Part shown: piece by piece, positions 1 to 8,824 of the stretch
How the letters are laid out: each line of letters starts with the position of its first letter
Numbering within the stretch: the first letter of the stretch is position 1
From: Phycisphaerae bacterium
GTDB lineage: Bacteria; Planctomycetota; Phycisphaerae; Phycisphaerales; Phycisphaeraceae
Assembly: GCA_002688155.1 (NCBI GenBank)
Contig: NZCH01000114.1
Coordinates: 1-36,773, forward strand
DNA: 36,773 nucleotides
Direction: 5' to 3'
The notes under the pieces: model-generated
What the model was told of the DNA's origin: nothing
The model's database searches: none
The model's input: the letters and a program-made list of their open reading frames with translations, nothing else
Position numbers and translations under genes: made by a program

Positions 1-68
1 AGATAACCGCTGCTTGTGGCTTGGCTTTGCAACTTTTCGATCTTCTGACTTTCCGGCTCGAAAATCCG

Positions 69-602
69 TTATGTCAATGGCACTGCGGCATCAGGGTCAT
101 CCCATTCACCGAATTCTTTACGCAAGGGGGTGGTCGGATCGACCTGAATCTGTGGGCCGGTGTCGGTTTCGATGATTTCGACGGCCCAGCGCTCGAGCGC
201 GCGCTCCGCCTTGCCACCAGGCAGGTTGGCGCCGTCGGTGGTGAAACTCGACTCGTGACACGGGCACTCGAACTGCCATGTGTCCTCTTTAAATTTCACG
301 CCACAACCCGAGTGGGTGCAAAGGTCTGCCAGCGCGTAAAGCTCGGTGCCGTCGCTGATCAGCCAGACGCGTTTGCTTTCGTTGAGTTGTGTGTACACGT
401 TGGCGGTGGCGTACTGATCCGGCGGACCGACGGTGAACGGCTCGGTGGGCGGGTCGGGGTTCTTCTCGCGTTTTTCGCCGTTGTTATCGCCGGTGCTCAT
501 GTCATCAGCCATCGGCACATCGGGTTGCTTGCCGCACCCGAGCACCGTCAGCGTGATCGCGCCGGTGGAGGTAATCGTGAATTGTCGGCGGGTAAGCGAC
601 AT
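69..602 (-). CDS. Rieske 2Fe-2S domain protein with Tat-type lipoprotein signal
   Basis: 177 residues. The N-terminus has a twin-arginine motif (LTRRQF) followed by a hydrophobic stretch ending in LTVLGCG, which fits Tat export with lipid attachment at the Cys. The C-terminal half carries both halves of the Rieske cluster site, CTHSGCGV and CPCHESSF, giving the Cys-x-His and Cys-x2-His ligands of a 2Fe-2S centre. The family acts in electron transfer, as in quinol-cytochrome c/b6f complexes or as a dioxygenase ferredoxin. No cytochrome b or oxygenase gene is next to it, so its partner is unknown. The ATG at 602 directly precedes the Tat motif and is the natural start. It lies downstream of the glycosyltransferase on the same strand, with a palindromic element between them. 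Confidence 0.9.
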   Translation of the reverse strand: MSLTRRQFTITSTGAITLTVLGCGKQPDVPMADDMSTGDNNGEKREKNPDPPTEPFTVGPPDQYATANVYTQLNESKRVWLISDGTELYALADLCTHSGCGVKFKEDTWQFECPCHESSFTTDGANLPGGKAERALERWAVEIIETDTGPQIQVDPTTPLRKEFGEWDDPDAAVPLT

Positions 603-619
603 TCGGTGTGATCCAACGC

Positions 620-649
620 CGCTTGCGGCTTAGTGCTAAGCCGCAAGCG
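620..649. repeat. Perfect 14-bp palindrome with CGCTTGCGGCTTAG arms
   Basis: CGCTTGCGGCTTAG is followed by TG and then its exact reverse complement. It sits in the short gap between the glycosyltransferase and Rieske genes. There is no T-run after either arm, so a classical intrinsic terminator is not clearly indicated. Related copies occur at 4376-4442 and 35842-35856, so this looks like a REP-like dispersed element that may also stop or stabilise transcripts. Confidence 0.75.
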
Positions 650-653
650 CAGA

Positions 654-2030
654 TTAAACCGACATAACCTGCTGCGTGTGTTCGTAAACTTCTTCGCACT
701 TGCGCGCCGCATCGTCCCAGGTCAGGCGGCGCGACTCGAAGTCCGCGTGCTCGCGCAGCGTGTTGGACAGCGGCGGGTGGCGCAGTACGGCGATGATCTT
801 GTTGGCGATGTCGTGCGTGTCCCAGAAGTCGACCTTCAGCGCATGCGTGAGCACTTCCGCCACACCCGACGTCTTGGAGATGATCACCGGCACGTCGTGC
901 CGAATCGCCTCCAGCGGCGCGATCCCGAACGGCTCGGAAACCGACGGCATGACATATACATCCGCCATCTCGAACACGCGCTGCACGTCCTTGCCTCGCA
1001 GGAACCCGGTAAACAGCACCTTTTGACCGATGCCAGCTGCGGCCGCCATCTGAATGATGTCGCCGATCTTGTCGCCCGAGCCTGCCATGACGAACTTGAC
1101 GTTCTGATATTTCTCGAGCACCTTCTTGGCGGCGCCAATGAAGTACTCCGGTCCCTTCTGCATCGTGATGCGGCCAAGAAACAGCACGATCTTGTCACCT
1201 CGCGCGATGCCCGTGCGTGGTTGGCCGTTGGCGCCGTCATTTTCGACACCGTTGTAAACCACGTCGATCTTTTCGGGATCGACGCCGTACCGGTGTTCAA
1301 TGATTGAGCGCGTCAGGTAGGAGACGCAAATGACGCGCATGGCCCCGTGCATGCCGCGGCGTTCGATGTCGTATACAGGCTGAAAGACGTTTTCCCCGGA
1401 CCGATCGAACTCCGTCGCGTGCACATGCACGACCAGCGGTTTGCCGGTCACGGCAGCGACGGCCATCCCTGCGGGATAAGTCAGCCAGTCGTGTGCGTGG
1501 ATGACGTCAAACTGTTCGCTACGTGCCAGGTCGACGCACAGACCTGCGTATCGCGTCGCGTCGGCGAGCAGGTCGCCGTGATAGTGCCCCGTCGGCACGT
1601 CGGGCACGATCGCGCCCAGCCGCCGCGTTCGAGCCAGTTCTTCCGCACTGGCAGGTGCGTCGAATTCCTCGCCAATTCCCGACGGGTACGGGCTGACGAT
1701 TCGCGACGGCACGGACCGAAACGTGACGTTGGCGAACTCCGGGCGATCCTTGTACAGTCCGGCGACGCGCGTCGCCAACTCGTCGGTCAGCTGATGACCA
1801 CCGCCGTTGCCATTGCCATTGCCGTTGCCTGCGGACGCGTCATCGCGGTACAGGTTCGACGGCGATAACAATCGCACATGCGACGAATGGTTCGGGTCGA
1901 TCGCGTGAGGCAGGACGAAGATGACACCCACGTCGCGCCGGCTCAGCGCCTTGGTCAGGCCGTAGCACGCGGTGCCCAGGCCGCCGGAGATACTGGGCGG
2001 GAACTCCCACCCGAGCATGAATACGCGCAT
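654..2030 (-). CDS. GT4-type glycosyltransferase (glycogen/starch-synthase-like fold)
   Basis: 458 residues with a GT-B architecture. The N-terminal domain begins MRVFMLGWEFPP with the SGGLGTA glycine loop typical of bacterial glycogen synthases and related GT4 enzymes. The middle holds IHAHDWLTYPAG. The C-terminal domain holds the nucleotide-sugar site, with LGRITMQKGPEYFI and the E-x7-E motif within SEPFGIAPLEAI. It should transfer a sugar from a nucleotide donor; the acceptor (glycogen, glycan or other polysaccharide) cannot be told from sequence. Near residue 70 a low-complexity Gly-Asn run (GNGNGNGNGGG) is coded by a hexanucleotide repeat. The start is the ATG at 2030, with a weak AGGTG upstream. 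No other glycan gene adjoins it. Confidence 0.88.
   Translation of the reverse strand: MRVFMLGWEFPPSISGGLGTACYGLTKALSRRDVGVIFVLPHAIDPNHSSHVRLLSPSNLYRDDASAGNGNGNGNGGGHQLTDELATRVAGLYKDRPEFANVTFRSVPSRIVSPYPSGIGEEFDAPASAEELARTRRLGAIVPDVPTGHYHGDLLADATRYAGLCVDLARSEQFDVIHAHDWLTYPAGMAVAAVTGKPLVVHVHATEFDRSGENVFQPVYDIERRGMHGAMRVICVSYLTRSIIEHRYGVDPEKIDVVYNGVENDGANGQPRTGIARGDKIVLFLGRITMQKGPEYFIGAAKKVLEKYQNVKFVMAGSGDKIGDIIQMAAAAGIGQKVLFTGFLRGKDVQRVFEMADVYVMPSVSEPFGIAPLEAIRHDVPVIISKTSGVAEVLTHALKVDFWDTHDIANKIIAVLRHPPLSNTLREHADFESRRLTWDDAARKCEEVYEHTQQVMSV
1803..1831. repeat. Hexanucleotide microsatellite inside the glycosyltransferase gene
   Basis: Units close to TTGCCA/TTGCCG repeat about four times and encode alternating Gly-Asn on the minus strand. 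The unit is a multiple of three, so copy-number changes would alter linker length without a frameshift. Confidence 0.7.
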
Positions 2031-2116
2031 GTCAACACCTGCGGGGTTGTGGTGTCACCTGATGCCTGGCAATGACGGTACCCATCACTGGTGGACCGGG
2101 ACCGCCGGTCGCGTCT

Positions 2117-2596
2117 TTACGATTCGTCCTGACCGGCACGCAAATCGCCCAGCTGGTTGAACGCTGCCTCATAGGCTAACAGAACCTTACTGACCCGATT
2201 AATCATCGGTTCTTCATTGAGTTTCTCACCATTGGGCAAGAACACGGGAGATCGGAATAAGTACTGTTTTTCATTGTCGCGGAAATGTTCGACAGGCAGG
2301 CGGCCGTCGAATCCCTGATCAATCAGCTCATCTTCGAGTAATTCCTGAATGTCGTCGCCCTGGTACATCAGGGCCGCCTCGATCGATTCATTCAGCCAGC
2401 GATCGGACGTGAGCAGGCCAACCCATACCAAGTCGTGTGGTTCGGGCACTTCGGCAAAATACGATGCGTCTCTGCCGTTGGATCGCGCCCGGCACATAAG
2501 GGCATCATCGCCGCGCCGAACCTTGTCAAACACGTCCGCGGCGCGCACCTGGTCCGCAACTTCCTCAAACATTGCCTGACATGGCTCGCAGATCAT
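2117..2596 (-). CDS. Hypothetical acidic protein, 159 aa
   Basis: I do not recognise the family. The 159-residue protein starts MICEPCQAMFEE and is acidic and soluble-looking, with no signal peptide or membrane segment. A CxxC pair near the N-terminus (CEPC) could bind metal, but there is no matching second pair; the only other Cys I see is in LMCRAR. The reading frame is open, with plausible codon use and an ATG at 2596. The 90-base spacing to the glycosyltransferase start on the same strand would allow co-transcription. No function is assigned. Confidence 0.65.
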   Translation of the reverse strand: MICEPCQAMFEEVADQVRAADVFDKVRRGDDALMCRARSNGRDASYFAEVPEPHDLVWVGLLTSDRWLNESIEAALMYQGDDIQELLEDELIDQGFDGRLPVEHFRDNEKQYLFRSPVFLPNGEKLNEEPMINRVSKVLLAYEAAFNQLGDLRAGQDES

Positions 2597-2683
2597 CGGC
2601 GCAGCTCCGCATTGAAGGGTTATTCTAACATCGATCCACGGCTACGCGATGGCGCTCAGATGCTTCTTACGGTTGACCATGCC

Positions 2684-2704
2684 AGGGGAAATGCAATTTC
2701 CCCT
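2684..2704. repeat. 9-bp hairpin with 3-base loop
   Basis: AGGGGAAAT and ATTTCCCCT are perfect reverse complements flanking GCA. It lies in the gap between the PiT relic and the 159-aa gene. No T-run follows. It could be a leftover terminator or a chance hairpin. Confidence 0.4.
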
Positions 2705-2853
2705 CCGGCGCCGGCGCCACCGCCGGGCATAGAACAGCATCATCGCCCCAGCCACAAACCCGCGTCTATATGGGTCAATCCCCGATTGACTTGAGAAGTA
2801 AAGGGCGTCGACACGCCCCAATCCCCCGTCTTTGGACTTTCCGACTCTCTTAC

Positions 2854-3080
2854 CTAGTCCCTGGCTCCAGCCCTTATTAAACGCCACGCCGCAAATCCCA
2901 GCAGCGCCGCCAGCGGCAGCGTGGTCACCCAGGCGGGCATGGCCTTGCCGATCATCCGCCAGTGTGCCTTGCAGTTGACCACCCCGATGCCGACCCCGAT
3001 GATCGTCACCGCCTGTCATTCGCGCCATTCGCAAACACCAACAACACCGCAAACACGGCGATTGCCAAAGTGATCCACAT
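2854..3080 (-). pseudogene. Relic of a PiT-family inorganic phosphate transporter (ends kept, middle deleted)
   Basis: The minus strand from the ATG at 3080 reads MWITLAIAVFAVLL then VFANGANDRR and stops. FANGAND matches the N-terminal signature region of PiT-family Na+ or H+/phosphate symporters. Starting near 3009 in another frame, the same strand reads TIIGVGIGVVNCKAHW, then RMIGKAMPAWVTTLPLAAL and LGFAAWRLI to a TAG at 2854. That resembles the last segment of PiT proteins, where a W-V-x-T-L-P-x-A-A helix ends the protein. Family members are usually several hundred residues, and here only about 75 codons remain, so most of the gene is gone and the junction is out of frame. The ORF-track entry 2642..3097 is a shadow frame over this relic. 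No phosphate gene (for example a DUF47 partner) remains nearby. The family match is from memory and would need a protein search. Confidence 0.65.
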
Positions 3081-3150
3081 GAGGCGATGTCTCCCAATCG
3101 GGCGTTGTGTGCCGCCGATGCTTATCGCGGACGTGTCATCCGGCGCCCGA

Positions 3151-4155
3151 TCACACCACCACTGGCTTGAGCCACGGCATCATCGCGCGCAACTCCTTGC
3201 CGACCTGTTCGACGGGGTGGTTGTGGTCGGCTTCACGCTGCTTCTTGAACCACTCGAAGCCCTTCGCATAATCGCCGCGGAACGCCTCGGCATATTTGCC
3301 GTCTTGAATGTCTGCGAGTACTTGCTGCATGCGTTTCTTCGCTTCCGCGTCGATGATTTTCGGGCCGGTGTAGTAGTCACCGAATTCGGCGGTGTTGCTG
3401 ATTGAGTAGCGCATGTAGTTCAGCCCGCCGCGGACGATCAGGTTGATGATCAGTTGCAGTTCGTGGCAGACTTCAAAGTACGCCAGTTCCGGCGGGTAAC
3501 CCGCCTCGGTGAGGACCTCAAAGCCGGTCTTTATGAGTTCACTCAGCCCGCCGCACAGCACCGTTTGTTCGCCGAACAGGTCAGTCTCGCATTCGTCTTT
3601 GAATGTGGTGCGCAGCACGCCCGCGCGTCCACCACCCACACCGATCGCCCACGCCATCGCCACGTCAAACCCTTGGCCTGACGCGTCCTGCTCCACCGCG
3701 AGCAAACACGGTACGCCGCCGCCTCGCTCAAACTCGCTGCGCACGGTATGACCCGGGCCCTTGGGTGCAACCATGATCACGTCCACGTTGTCCGGCGGTG
3801 TGATGGTCTTGAAATGGATGTTGAACCCGTGCGTCGCGCCCATCGCCGCGCCGGGCTTGAGGTTCGGGCCGATCGCGTCGGCGTACACGCTGGGTTGCAC
3901 TTCGTCCGGCAACGTGATGAGGATCAGGTCCGCCTGCGCGACGGCATCGCCCACGGGCATCGGGTCGAACCCGTGCTCTATCGCCAGCTTTCCATTTGCC
4001 GACTCGCGCCGGTTCGATACGATTACACTCACGCCTGAGTCGCGCAGGTTCTGTGCGTGTGCGTGACCCTGCGACCCATAACCGATCACGGCCACAGTCT
4101 TGCCCTGCAGTGCGTTGATCGACCCGTCTTTGTCGTAAAGTGTTTCAATGGCCAT
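3151..4155 (-). CDS. ilvC: Ketol-acid reductoisomerase (NADP+)
   Basis: Catalyses the second step of valine, leucine and isoleucine synthesis, the isomeroreduction of acetolactate/acetohydroxybutyrate. The start is set at the ATG at 4155 (MAIETLYDKDGS), because AAGGAG lies about 8 bases upstream; the longer ORF-track frame to 4446 has no family-like N-terminus. This gives 334 residues, the normal class I length. Visible features are the Rossmann loop GYGSQGHAHAQNL, the cofactor-specificity loop SNRRESANGK (Arg and Ser suited to the NADPH phosphate), VAPKGPGHTVR, and the C-terminal knotted domain with KDECETDLFGEQ and CHELQLIINLI carrying the Mg-binding acids. ilvB/ilvN are not in the window. 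It acts in the cytoplasm and appears intact. Confidence 0.97.
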   Translation of the reverse strand: MAIETLYDKDGSINALQGKTVAVIGYGSQGHAHAQNLRDSGVSVIVSNRRESANGKLAIEHGFDPMPVGDAVAQADLILITLPDEVQPSVYADAIGPNLKPGAAMGATHGFNIHFKTITPPDNVDVIMVAPKGPGHTVRSEFERGGGVPCLLAVEQDASGQGFDVAMAWAIGVGGGRAGVLRTTFKDECETDLFGEQTVLCGGLSELIKTGFEVLTEAGYPPELAYFEVCHELQLIINLIVRGGLNYMRYSISNTAEFGDYYTGPKIIDAEAKKRMQQVLADIQDGKYAEAFRGDYAKGFEWFKKQREADHNHPVEQVGKELRAMMPWLKPVVV

Positions 4156-4526
4156 GGGGGCGGCTCCTTCTTTGTAGGTAAGACCAAGGATAAGACGGGC
4201 CACTGTAGCATGGCGGCGGCGGGGTTGAAACCGTGAACCGTGCATCACGAACAGGCACGCAGGTACTAACGATACGGCGCCCTGATCGTCACCATGAACC
4301 GGCACGTCCACGCGTGGGTCGTGTCGGATTGCAGATGATGGTTCAAATCGATCACGGCCACCCTCGTTTATAGTCCCGCTTACGGCTTCGCACGAAATCA
4401 AACCACAAACACACACGGAACCAATTGCGAAGCCGCAAGCGGCCATGGAACGACTGCTAATTCAGCTGCGGCGCTTGCACCGCGGCTCACCGCATGTGCG
4501 TGGCTGAATTCGGATCTTGCGTCATC
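4156..4526. other. Gene-free gap upstream of ilvC
   Basis: 371 bases between the tRNA-binding protein stop and the ilvC start, both on the minus strand. It probably holds the ilvC promoter and leader. The only structure I can support is the long inverted repeat at 4376-4442. I looked for a leucine/valine-rich attenuator peptide on the minus strand and did not see one. Confidence 0.5.
4376..4442. repeat. Inverted repeat, 17-bp arms (one mismatch), CGCTTGCGGCTT family
   Basis: Left arm 4376-4392 reads CCGCTTACGGCTTCGCA. Right arm 4426-4442 is its reverse complement except at one position. The loop is 33 bases and A/C-rich. The arms share the CCGCTTGCGGCTT core with 620-649 and 35842-35856, so this is another copy of the dispersed palindromic element, here opened by a spacer. 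Confidence 0.7.
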
Positions 4527-4892
4527 TTAACTCACTGCCGATCCCGAGTTGACCTCGTGATCCGGGTGCAAGAGCACGATCTGTGTTTCGCCGTCATCGG
4601 TCTCATGGCTGGCGGCGAGCAGCATGCCCTGCGACGTTTCGCCGCGGAGTTTGCGTGGTTCAAGGTTGGCGACGATGACGATCTGCCGGTTGACGAGTGC
4701 TTCGGGTTCGTAATGCCCGCGGACGCCAGCGCAAATCTGACGCGCTTGGCCGGCGACGTCCAGCTCCAGGACGAGCAGGCGATCTGCATTCGGGTGCAGG
4801 CGTGCGGCCGTTATCGTCGCAACGCGAAGATCCAACCTGGTGAAATCGTCGAACGCAATCGTGGGTTTGTCGGTATCCGTCTGCTCGGCCAT
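4527..4892 (-). CDS. tRNA-binding OB-fold protein (MetRS C-terminal-domain/Trbp111 type)
   Basis: The start is placed at the ATG at 4892 (MAEQTDTDKPTIAF), preceded by GAAGG about 7 bases upstream; the track frame extends further but upstream residues do not look real. The 121 residues match the OB-fold tRNA-binding domain found at the end of bacterial methionyl-tRNA synthetase or as a free protein. Visible landmarks are FTRLDLRVATI, LHPNADRLLVLELDV, IVIVANLEPRKLRG and the SQGMLLAA strand. The free form binds tRNA non-specifically through its outer elbow and usually dimerises. No metG is in the window, so whether it partners a truncated MetRS is unknown. It diverges from the AsmA-like gene with only a few tens of bases between starts. 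Confidence 0.88.
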   Translation of the reverse strand: MAEQTDTDKPTIAFDDFTRLDLRVATITAARLHPNADRLLVLELDVAGQARQICAGVRGHYEPEALVNRQIVIVANLEPRKLRGETSQGMLLAASHETDDGETQIVLLHPDHEVNSGSAVS

Positions 4893-4925
4893 CGTGTGTT
4901 TCCTTCGCCGGCCATGTTGGTTTAA

Positions 4926-7900
4926 ATGGCAAGATACCCGATAATGTTGCCCGGCGTGGTAGGGAGGCGAGAAATCTGCGTGGCGCAAGAGCGAACACAT
5001 CCTGACCGCACGCGTCATCTCCGCCATCGGGGCAAATGGCTATTGCTGTTCGCGGCCGTGGGGGTGCTCATCGCCGTGTTGGCGTTTCGATATCTGACGC
5101 AGCCGCAGCAGCTGGCACGGTTCGTTGCGCAGCAGCTGGCCGAGGCGCTGGGCGCGGACGTAAACATCCGATCAGCGGCCCTGCACCTGCGGTGGCGCGA
5201 ACAGTCAATGGTGCTTGAAGACGTCCGGATTGACTTGCTGGACGCGCCGGATGACACAACGCGACTTGCCACCGTCACGCACATCCACGCCCGGCTCGAT
5301 CTGTGGGCACTGGTTACCGGCGGACCGGGCGTGCGCACCGTCCTGCTGAATCAGCCTGAGGTGTTCGTCATCGAGAACCTGGACACCGGCAGGTACAACT
5401 ATCAGTACCTGATCGAATCCGAGCCAGATGAACCGCCCGGTGATCACAGAGCGATGCCCAATGTGTTCGTCGTAGAGGGGGCGGTTCATTTTTCTCAGGT
5501 TGAATGGGCGGAATCACGCACACTCGCGAGTGTGCCATTTTCCGGCAGCTTTACCGCCGATCCACAGGACGCCGACCTGTACCATTTTTTGCTTCGGCAA
5601 GCCGCGACGGTCCACGGTGACGGACCGCGGCTAATCGGGAACCTGCGCGTCGATGCGGGCACCGGCGGGGGCACGTCGTTCGATGCCGAACTGGAGAACT
5701 TTGAGTTCGACTCGCCTCAGCAGTACATGATGCCGACCCGGTATCGCAAGTGGTGGGCACAATTCAACCCGTCCGGCACGGTGCCGACCGTGCACGTCGG
5801 CTACGACGCCAGGCGGGGCCGGTTCGCAAGGTTTGTCATTGACGGTGGCGAGATCACGCTGCCCATTGGTGACGAGTCACTGCACCACCCGCGCATGACC
5901 GATGTGGCCGGTGAGGTCGCACTCACGGGCGATACCATCGCCCTCAATAATGTGAGTGGCCGGTTGGGGGGATTGGCCTATACGTTAAGCGGAACAATTA
6001 CCGACTTGGGTGAAGGCCCCGTCGGACCACAACTGCTCGCCATCGCGCCGTTCGACATGACCGTAAAAGTCGGCCCGTTCGCGCTAACTGAGCAGCTTCG
6101 TGAGCTGCCGTATGCACCGGACCTGCTCGAGCGCGCTTTCGATCAGTTCGCTCCGCGTGGCATGTGCGAGGCGCGGATGCGCATCTGGCGCAAGTACGAA
6201 TCCGGCCAACTGCGCTATTTTCACGACGGTGACATCTACCTGACCAATGCTAATTTGACGTATCACAAGTTCCCCTATCCGCTGCAGGACGTCACCGGGC
6301 ACCTGCACGTCAACCAGGAAAAAGTGGACATCAAGTCGATCACCGGCCAAGGGCAATCAGGCACTCAGGTCACCATCACGGGCACACGCATGCTGCCGCG
6401 CAGTACGGGCGCGATCGACGTGTTCATCACCGCGGGAAACGGGCCGATCGATGACGCACTGATGCAAGCAATACCCGAGCACTATCGCCGCGGCGTGCAA
6501 TTGTTTTTGGATGTGCCCGCGCATGCGAGCCTGATCGACGCCGGCCTGATCCGCAGCGCCAATACGCCCGGCGATCAGGATGTGCCCGGGTTTGACCTGG
6601 GCGGGCGCAGCAAAATGAACGTGCGCGTCACACGCCCGCACGGTATCGGTAAGCGGTACACCACCGCGATCGACCTGTTCCCCGAAGACGTAAACCTGGT
6701 TTTTAAATATTGGCCCTACCCGGTTAAGGCGGTGGGCGGGACGATCCGCGTGCGCCTGCCGCACATCACGCTGGAGGACGTGCAACTGCAAGGCCCGACC
6801 GGCGCAATCGGATGGATATCTGGCGCTGTTGGCCCGCCACCGGAAGGGGAACAAGGCATCGACGTCGACCTGAACGTCACTGCACCGATCCTTCCGCTGG
6901 ACAATCTGCTGCTTGCGATAATCCCCAAACCGCGCGATCAATGGCCGCGGCAAATAAACCTGGCTGGCACGGCATCCGCCAATGCGCACGTTTTTCGCAA
7001 CGATGAGGGTAACGTCGATTTTCGCGTCACTACACTGCCCGTCACCGCATCGTACGCGCCATTCGGTGGCGGGTATCGCATCGACATCGAGGACGGTCAA
7101 GTCCGGATTAGCCCCGGACGTGTCGAGATCGACGAGGTTTCCGGCTCGTACGGACCAACAACATTGATTGTGGCGGGGCAAACGTCCTGGGTCGACGGGA
7201 AACAGCTGTTGCACATCGAACTGGCGGCACGGGACATGAGGTTTGAAGATCCGTTCCTCGATTTGCTGCCGCCGCAGATGACCGGTGGGCAGCGGGCGCT
7301 TGATCTGTATGGCAAGATGCAACCGCGCGGCGCATTCGATGCAAACGTGCGAATCAACATCGGTTCCGACGAGACAGTCGACTTTGACGTAGAAATTCGA
7401 CCAGAGACAATCGCGTTTACGCATCGCGGTGGGGAAGTCATGTTGAATGACGTAAGCGGCGCGGTGTTCATCGACCCTCTTCAGGTCCAAGCCGAATCGT
7501 TGGCCGGCAGCTTCAGTCAAGCCGCCAACGGACGCATTGAACTGTCCGGATTCACGATGCTCGAATATCCCGGCCACAGCCAATGGTCGATCTCCGCGCA
7601 CAGTGATCAGATTTGTCCCGTGACACGACTGATCCTGCCAACGAACGTCTTGGCACTGCTGGACCGGCTCAAGATTACGACTGGATACGACCTGCGCGAC
7701 TGCACGTACGTCACCAGGCCCGATGGACAGTTGCACTTTACCGGCAATGTTCGGCTTGAGAACGCTTCGGCGGACATCGGCCTGAACATTACCGAACTGG
7801 TTGGCGATCTGCGCATCAACCTTGAGCAGAGCACGGGCGATACGTCGCCACGCATGGAACTGCACCTGAATGCCAATCGATTGCGCGTCCAGAAACGGCT

Positions 7901-8711
7901 GATCAGTCCGCTCGACGTCGATATCCGAAGCGTTAACGACGAGCAAACACTTGTCGTAAGCGCCCTGTCGGGCGTCTGCTACGGGGGCACGTTTAAAGGG
8001 GGCGCAACCATTCAACTCGGTTCGCCCGCACAGTACGACGTGCAACTGACACTTGATAACGCCCAGTTCGGTTCGTTTGTCAATCCGATCCCTGCTGGTA
8101 CGAATCCGGATGACCCTGACAATCATGATGCCGCCGTCAACGGTCAAGGCTTTCTCACCGGCGCCATTCGACTGTCTGGCATTGAGACCGTTGACGGCCA
8201 GCCGCCGCAACGCAAAGGCGCCGGGGCCGTGATCGTACGTGAGGCGACGCTGTACCAGGTTCCGCTTGTGCTCTCATTGTTGCACCTGTTCAACCTCACG
8301 CTCCCGAACGCTGCCGCGTTCGATCGCATCGACACGACGTTTGATGTCGTCAACGACCGGATCACGTTCGACCAGTTTCAGATTGAGGCTCCCAGCCTGG
8401 CGCTCGTCGGCAACGGCGCAATGCAATGGTCCACACGCGAAGTGGACCTGCTTTTTTACAGCAAGATCCCGGGCGCATTGAACCTGGGACCGGTAACCGA
8501 CATATTTAACCTGCTCAAGGACGAACTTCTGGCCGTCCAGGTCACGGGCACCATCGACGATCCCAGAGCGGCACTGAGCATCCGCACGATCGCGCGCGTC
8601 GCCGACACGTGGGGCTTTCTGTTTGGCCCGCAGGATGAAAAAACGCTGGACGAACTCGACGCGCCAGCCCAACAATCCGACAAGCGGCCGCACGTCGTGG
8701 CACAGCCTTGA
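4926..8711 (+). CDS. Large AsmA-like envelope protein, 1261 aa
   Basis: A single N-terminal membrane segment (about residues 38-57, WLLLFAAVGVLIAVLAF) is followed by about 1200 residues of beta-rich, repeat-like sequence. The opening QQLAEALGADVNIRSA is typical of AsmA/YhdP-like proteins, which anchor in the inner membrane and span the periplasm as beta-groove lipid-transfer bridges. The C-terminal 150 residues (GAVIVREATLYQVPLV, FDRIDTTFDVVNDRI, LALVGNGAMQW) resemble the AsmA-like C-terminal region. The start is uncertain: ATG 4926 has no ribosome site, while the in-frame GTG at 4980 has GGGAGG about 12 bases upstream and would remove 18 residues. It is likely transcribed alone. A role in phospholipid or envelope maintenance is inferred from the family. 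Confidence 0.82.
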   Translation: MARYPIMLPGVVGRREICVAQERTHPDRTRHLRHRGKWLLLFAAVGVLIAVLAFRYLTQPQQLARFVAQQLAEALGADVNIRSAALHLRWREQSMVLEDVRIDLLDAPDDTTRLATVTHIHARLDLWALVTGGPGVRTVLLNQPEVFVIENLDTGRYNYQYLIESEPDEPPGDHRAMPNVFVVEGAVHFSQVEWAESRTLASVPFSGSFTADPQDADLYHFLLRQAATVHGDGPRLIGNLRVDAGTGGGTSFDAELENFEFDSPQQYMMPTRYRKWWAQFNPSGTVPTVHVGYDARRGRFARFVIDGGEITLPIGDESLHHPRMTDVAGEVALTGDTIALNNVSGRLGGLAYTLSGTITDLGEGPVGPQLLAIAPFDMTVKVGPFALTEQLRELPYAPDLLERAFDQFAPRGMCEARMRIWRKYESGQLRYFHDGDIYLTNANLTYHKFPYPLQDVTGHLHVNQEKVDIKSITGQGQSGTQVTITGTRMLPRSTGAIDVFITAGNGPIDDALMQAIPEHYRRGVQLFLDVPAHASLIDAGLIRSANTPGDQDVPGFDLGGRSKMNVRVTRPHGIGKRYTTAIDLFPEDVNLVFKYWPYPVKAVGGTIRVRLPHITLEDVQLQGPTGAIGWISGAVGPPPEGEQGIDVDLNVTAPILPLDNLLLAIIPKPRDQWPRQINLAGTASANAHVFRNDEGNVDFRVTTLPVTASYAPFGGGYRIDIEDGQVRISPGRVEIDEVSGSYGPTTLIVAGQTSWVDGKQLLHIELAARDMRFEDPFLDLLPPQMTGGQRALDLYGKMQPRGAFDANVRINIGSDETVDFDVEIRPETIAFTHRGGEVMLNDVSGAVFIDPLQVQAESLAGSFSQAANGRIELSGFTMLEYPGHSQWSISAHSDQICPVTRLILPTNVLALLDRLKITTGYDLRDCTYVTRPDGQLHFTGNVRLENASADIGLNITELVGDLRINLEQSTGDTSPRMELHLNANRLRVQKRLISPLDVDIRSVNDEQTLVVSALSGVCYGGTFKGGATIQLGSPAQYDVQLTLDNAQFGSFVNPIPAGTNPDDPDNHDAAVNGQGFLTGAIRLSGIETVDGQPPQRKGAGAVIVREATLYQVPLVLSLLHLFNLTLPNAAAFDRIDTTFDVVNDRITFDQFQIEAPSLALVGNGAMQWSTREVDLLFYSKIPGALNLGPVTDIFNLLKDELLAVQVTGTIDDPRAALSIRTIARVADTWGFLFGPQDEKTLDELDAPAQQSDKRPHVVAQP

Positions 8712-8824
8712 CGCAAAGCGCGAATGTCAAATGCAACCCCGCGACCGGATTAAAAAGGTGTTGTCCGCAGTAAAAAGGCCCCGCCACAAGTTCGCTGCGC
8801 TCGCAGCAGCGGGCCTGGGCGGAT

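Noticed and set aside
2642-3097. 151-aa minus-strand ORF
   Set aside because: Overlaps the PiT relic in the wrong frame and has an Arg-rich low-complexity end; the transporter-like peptides are in the other two frames.
4290-4365. tRNA-like TPsiC sequence (GGTTCAAATC)
   Set aside because: No matching acceptor stem, anticodon arm or D arm could be folded around it.
6357-8210. 617-aa minus-strand ORF
   Set aside because: It is antisense to the AsmA-like gene. The residue mix (many Arg, His, Gln, no domain) is typical of a GC-rich shadow frame.
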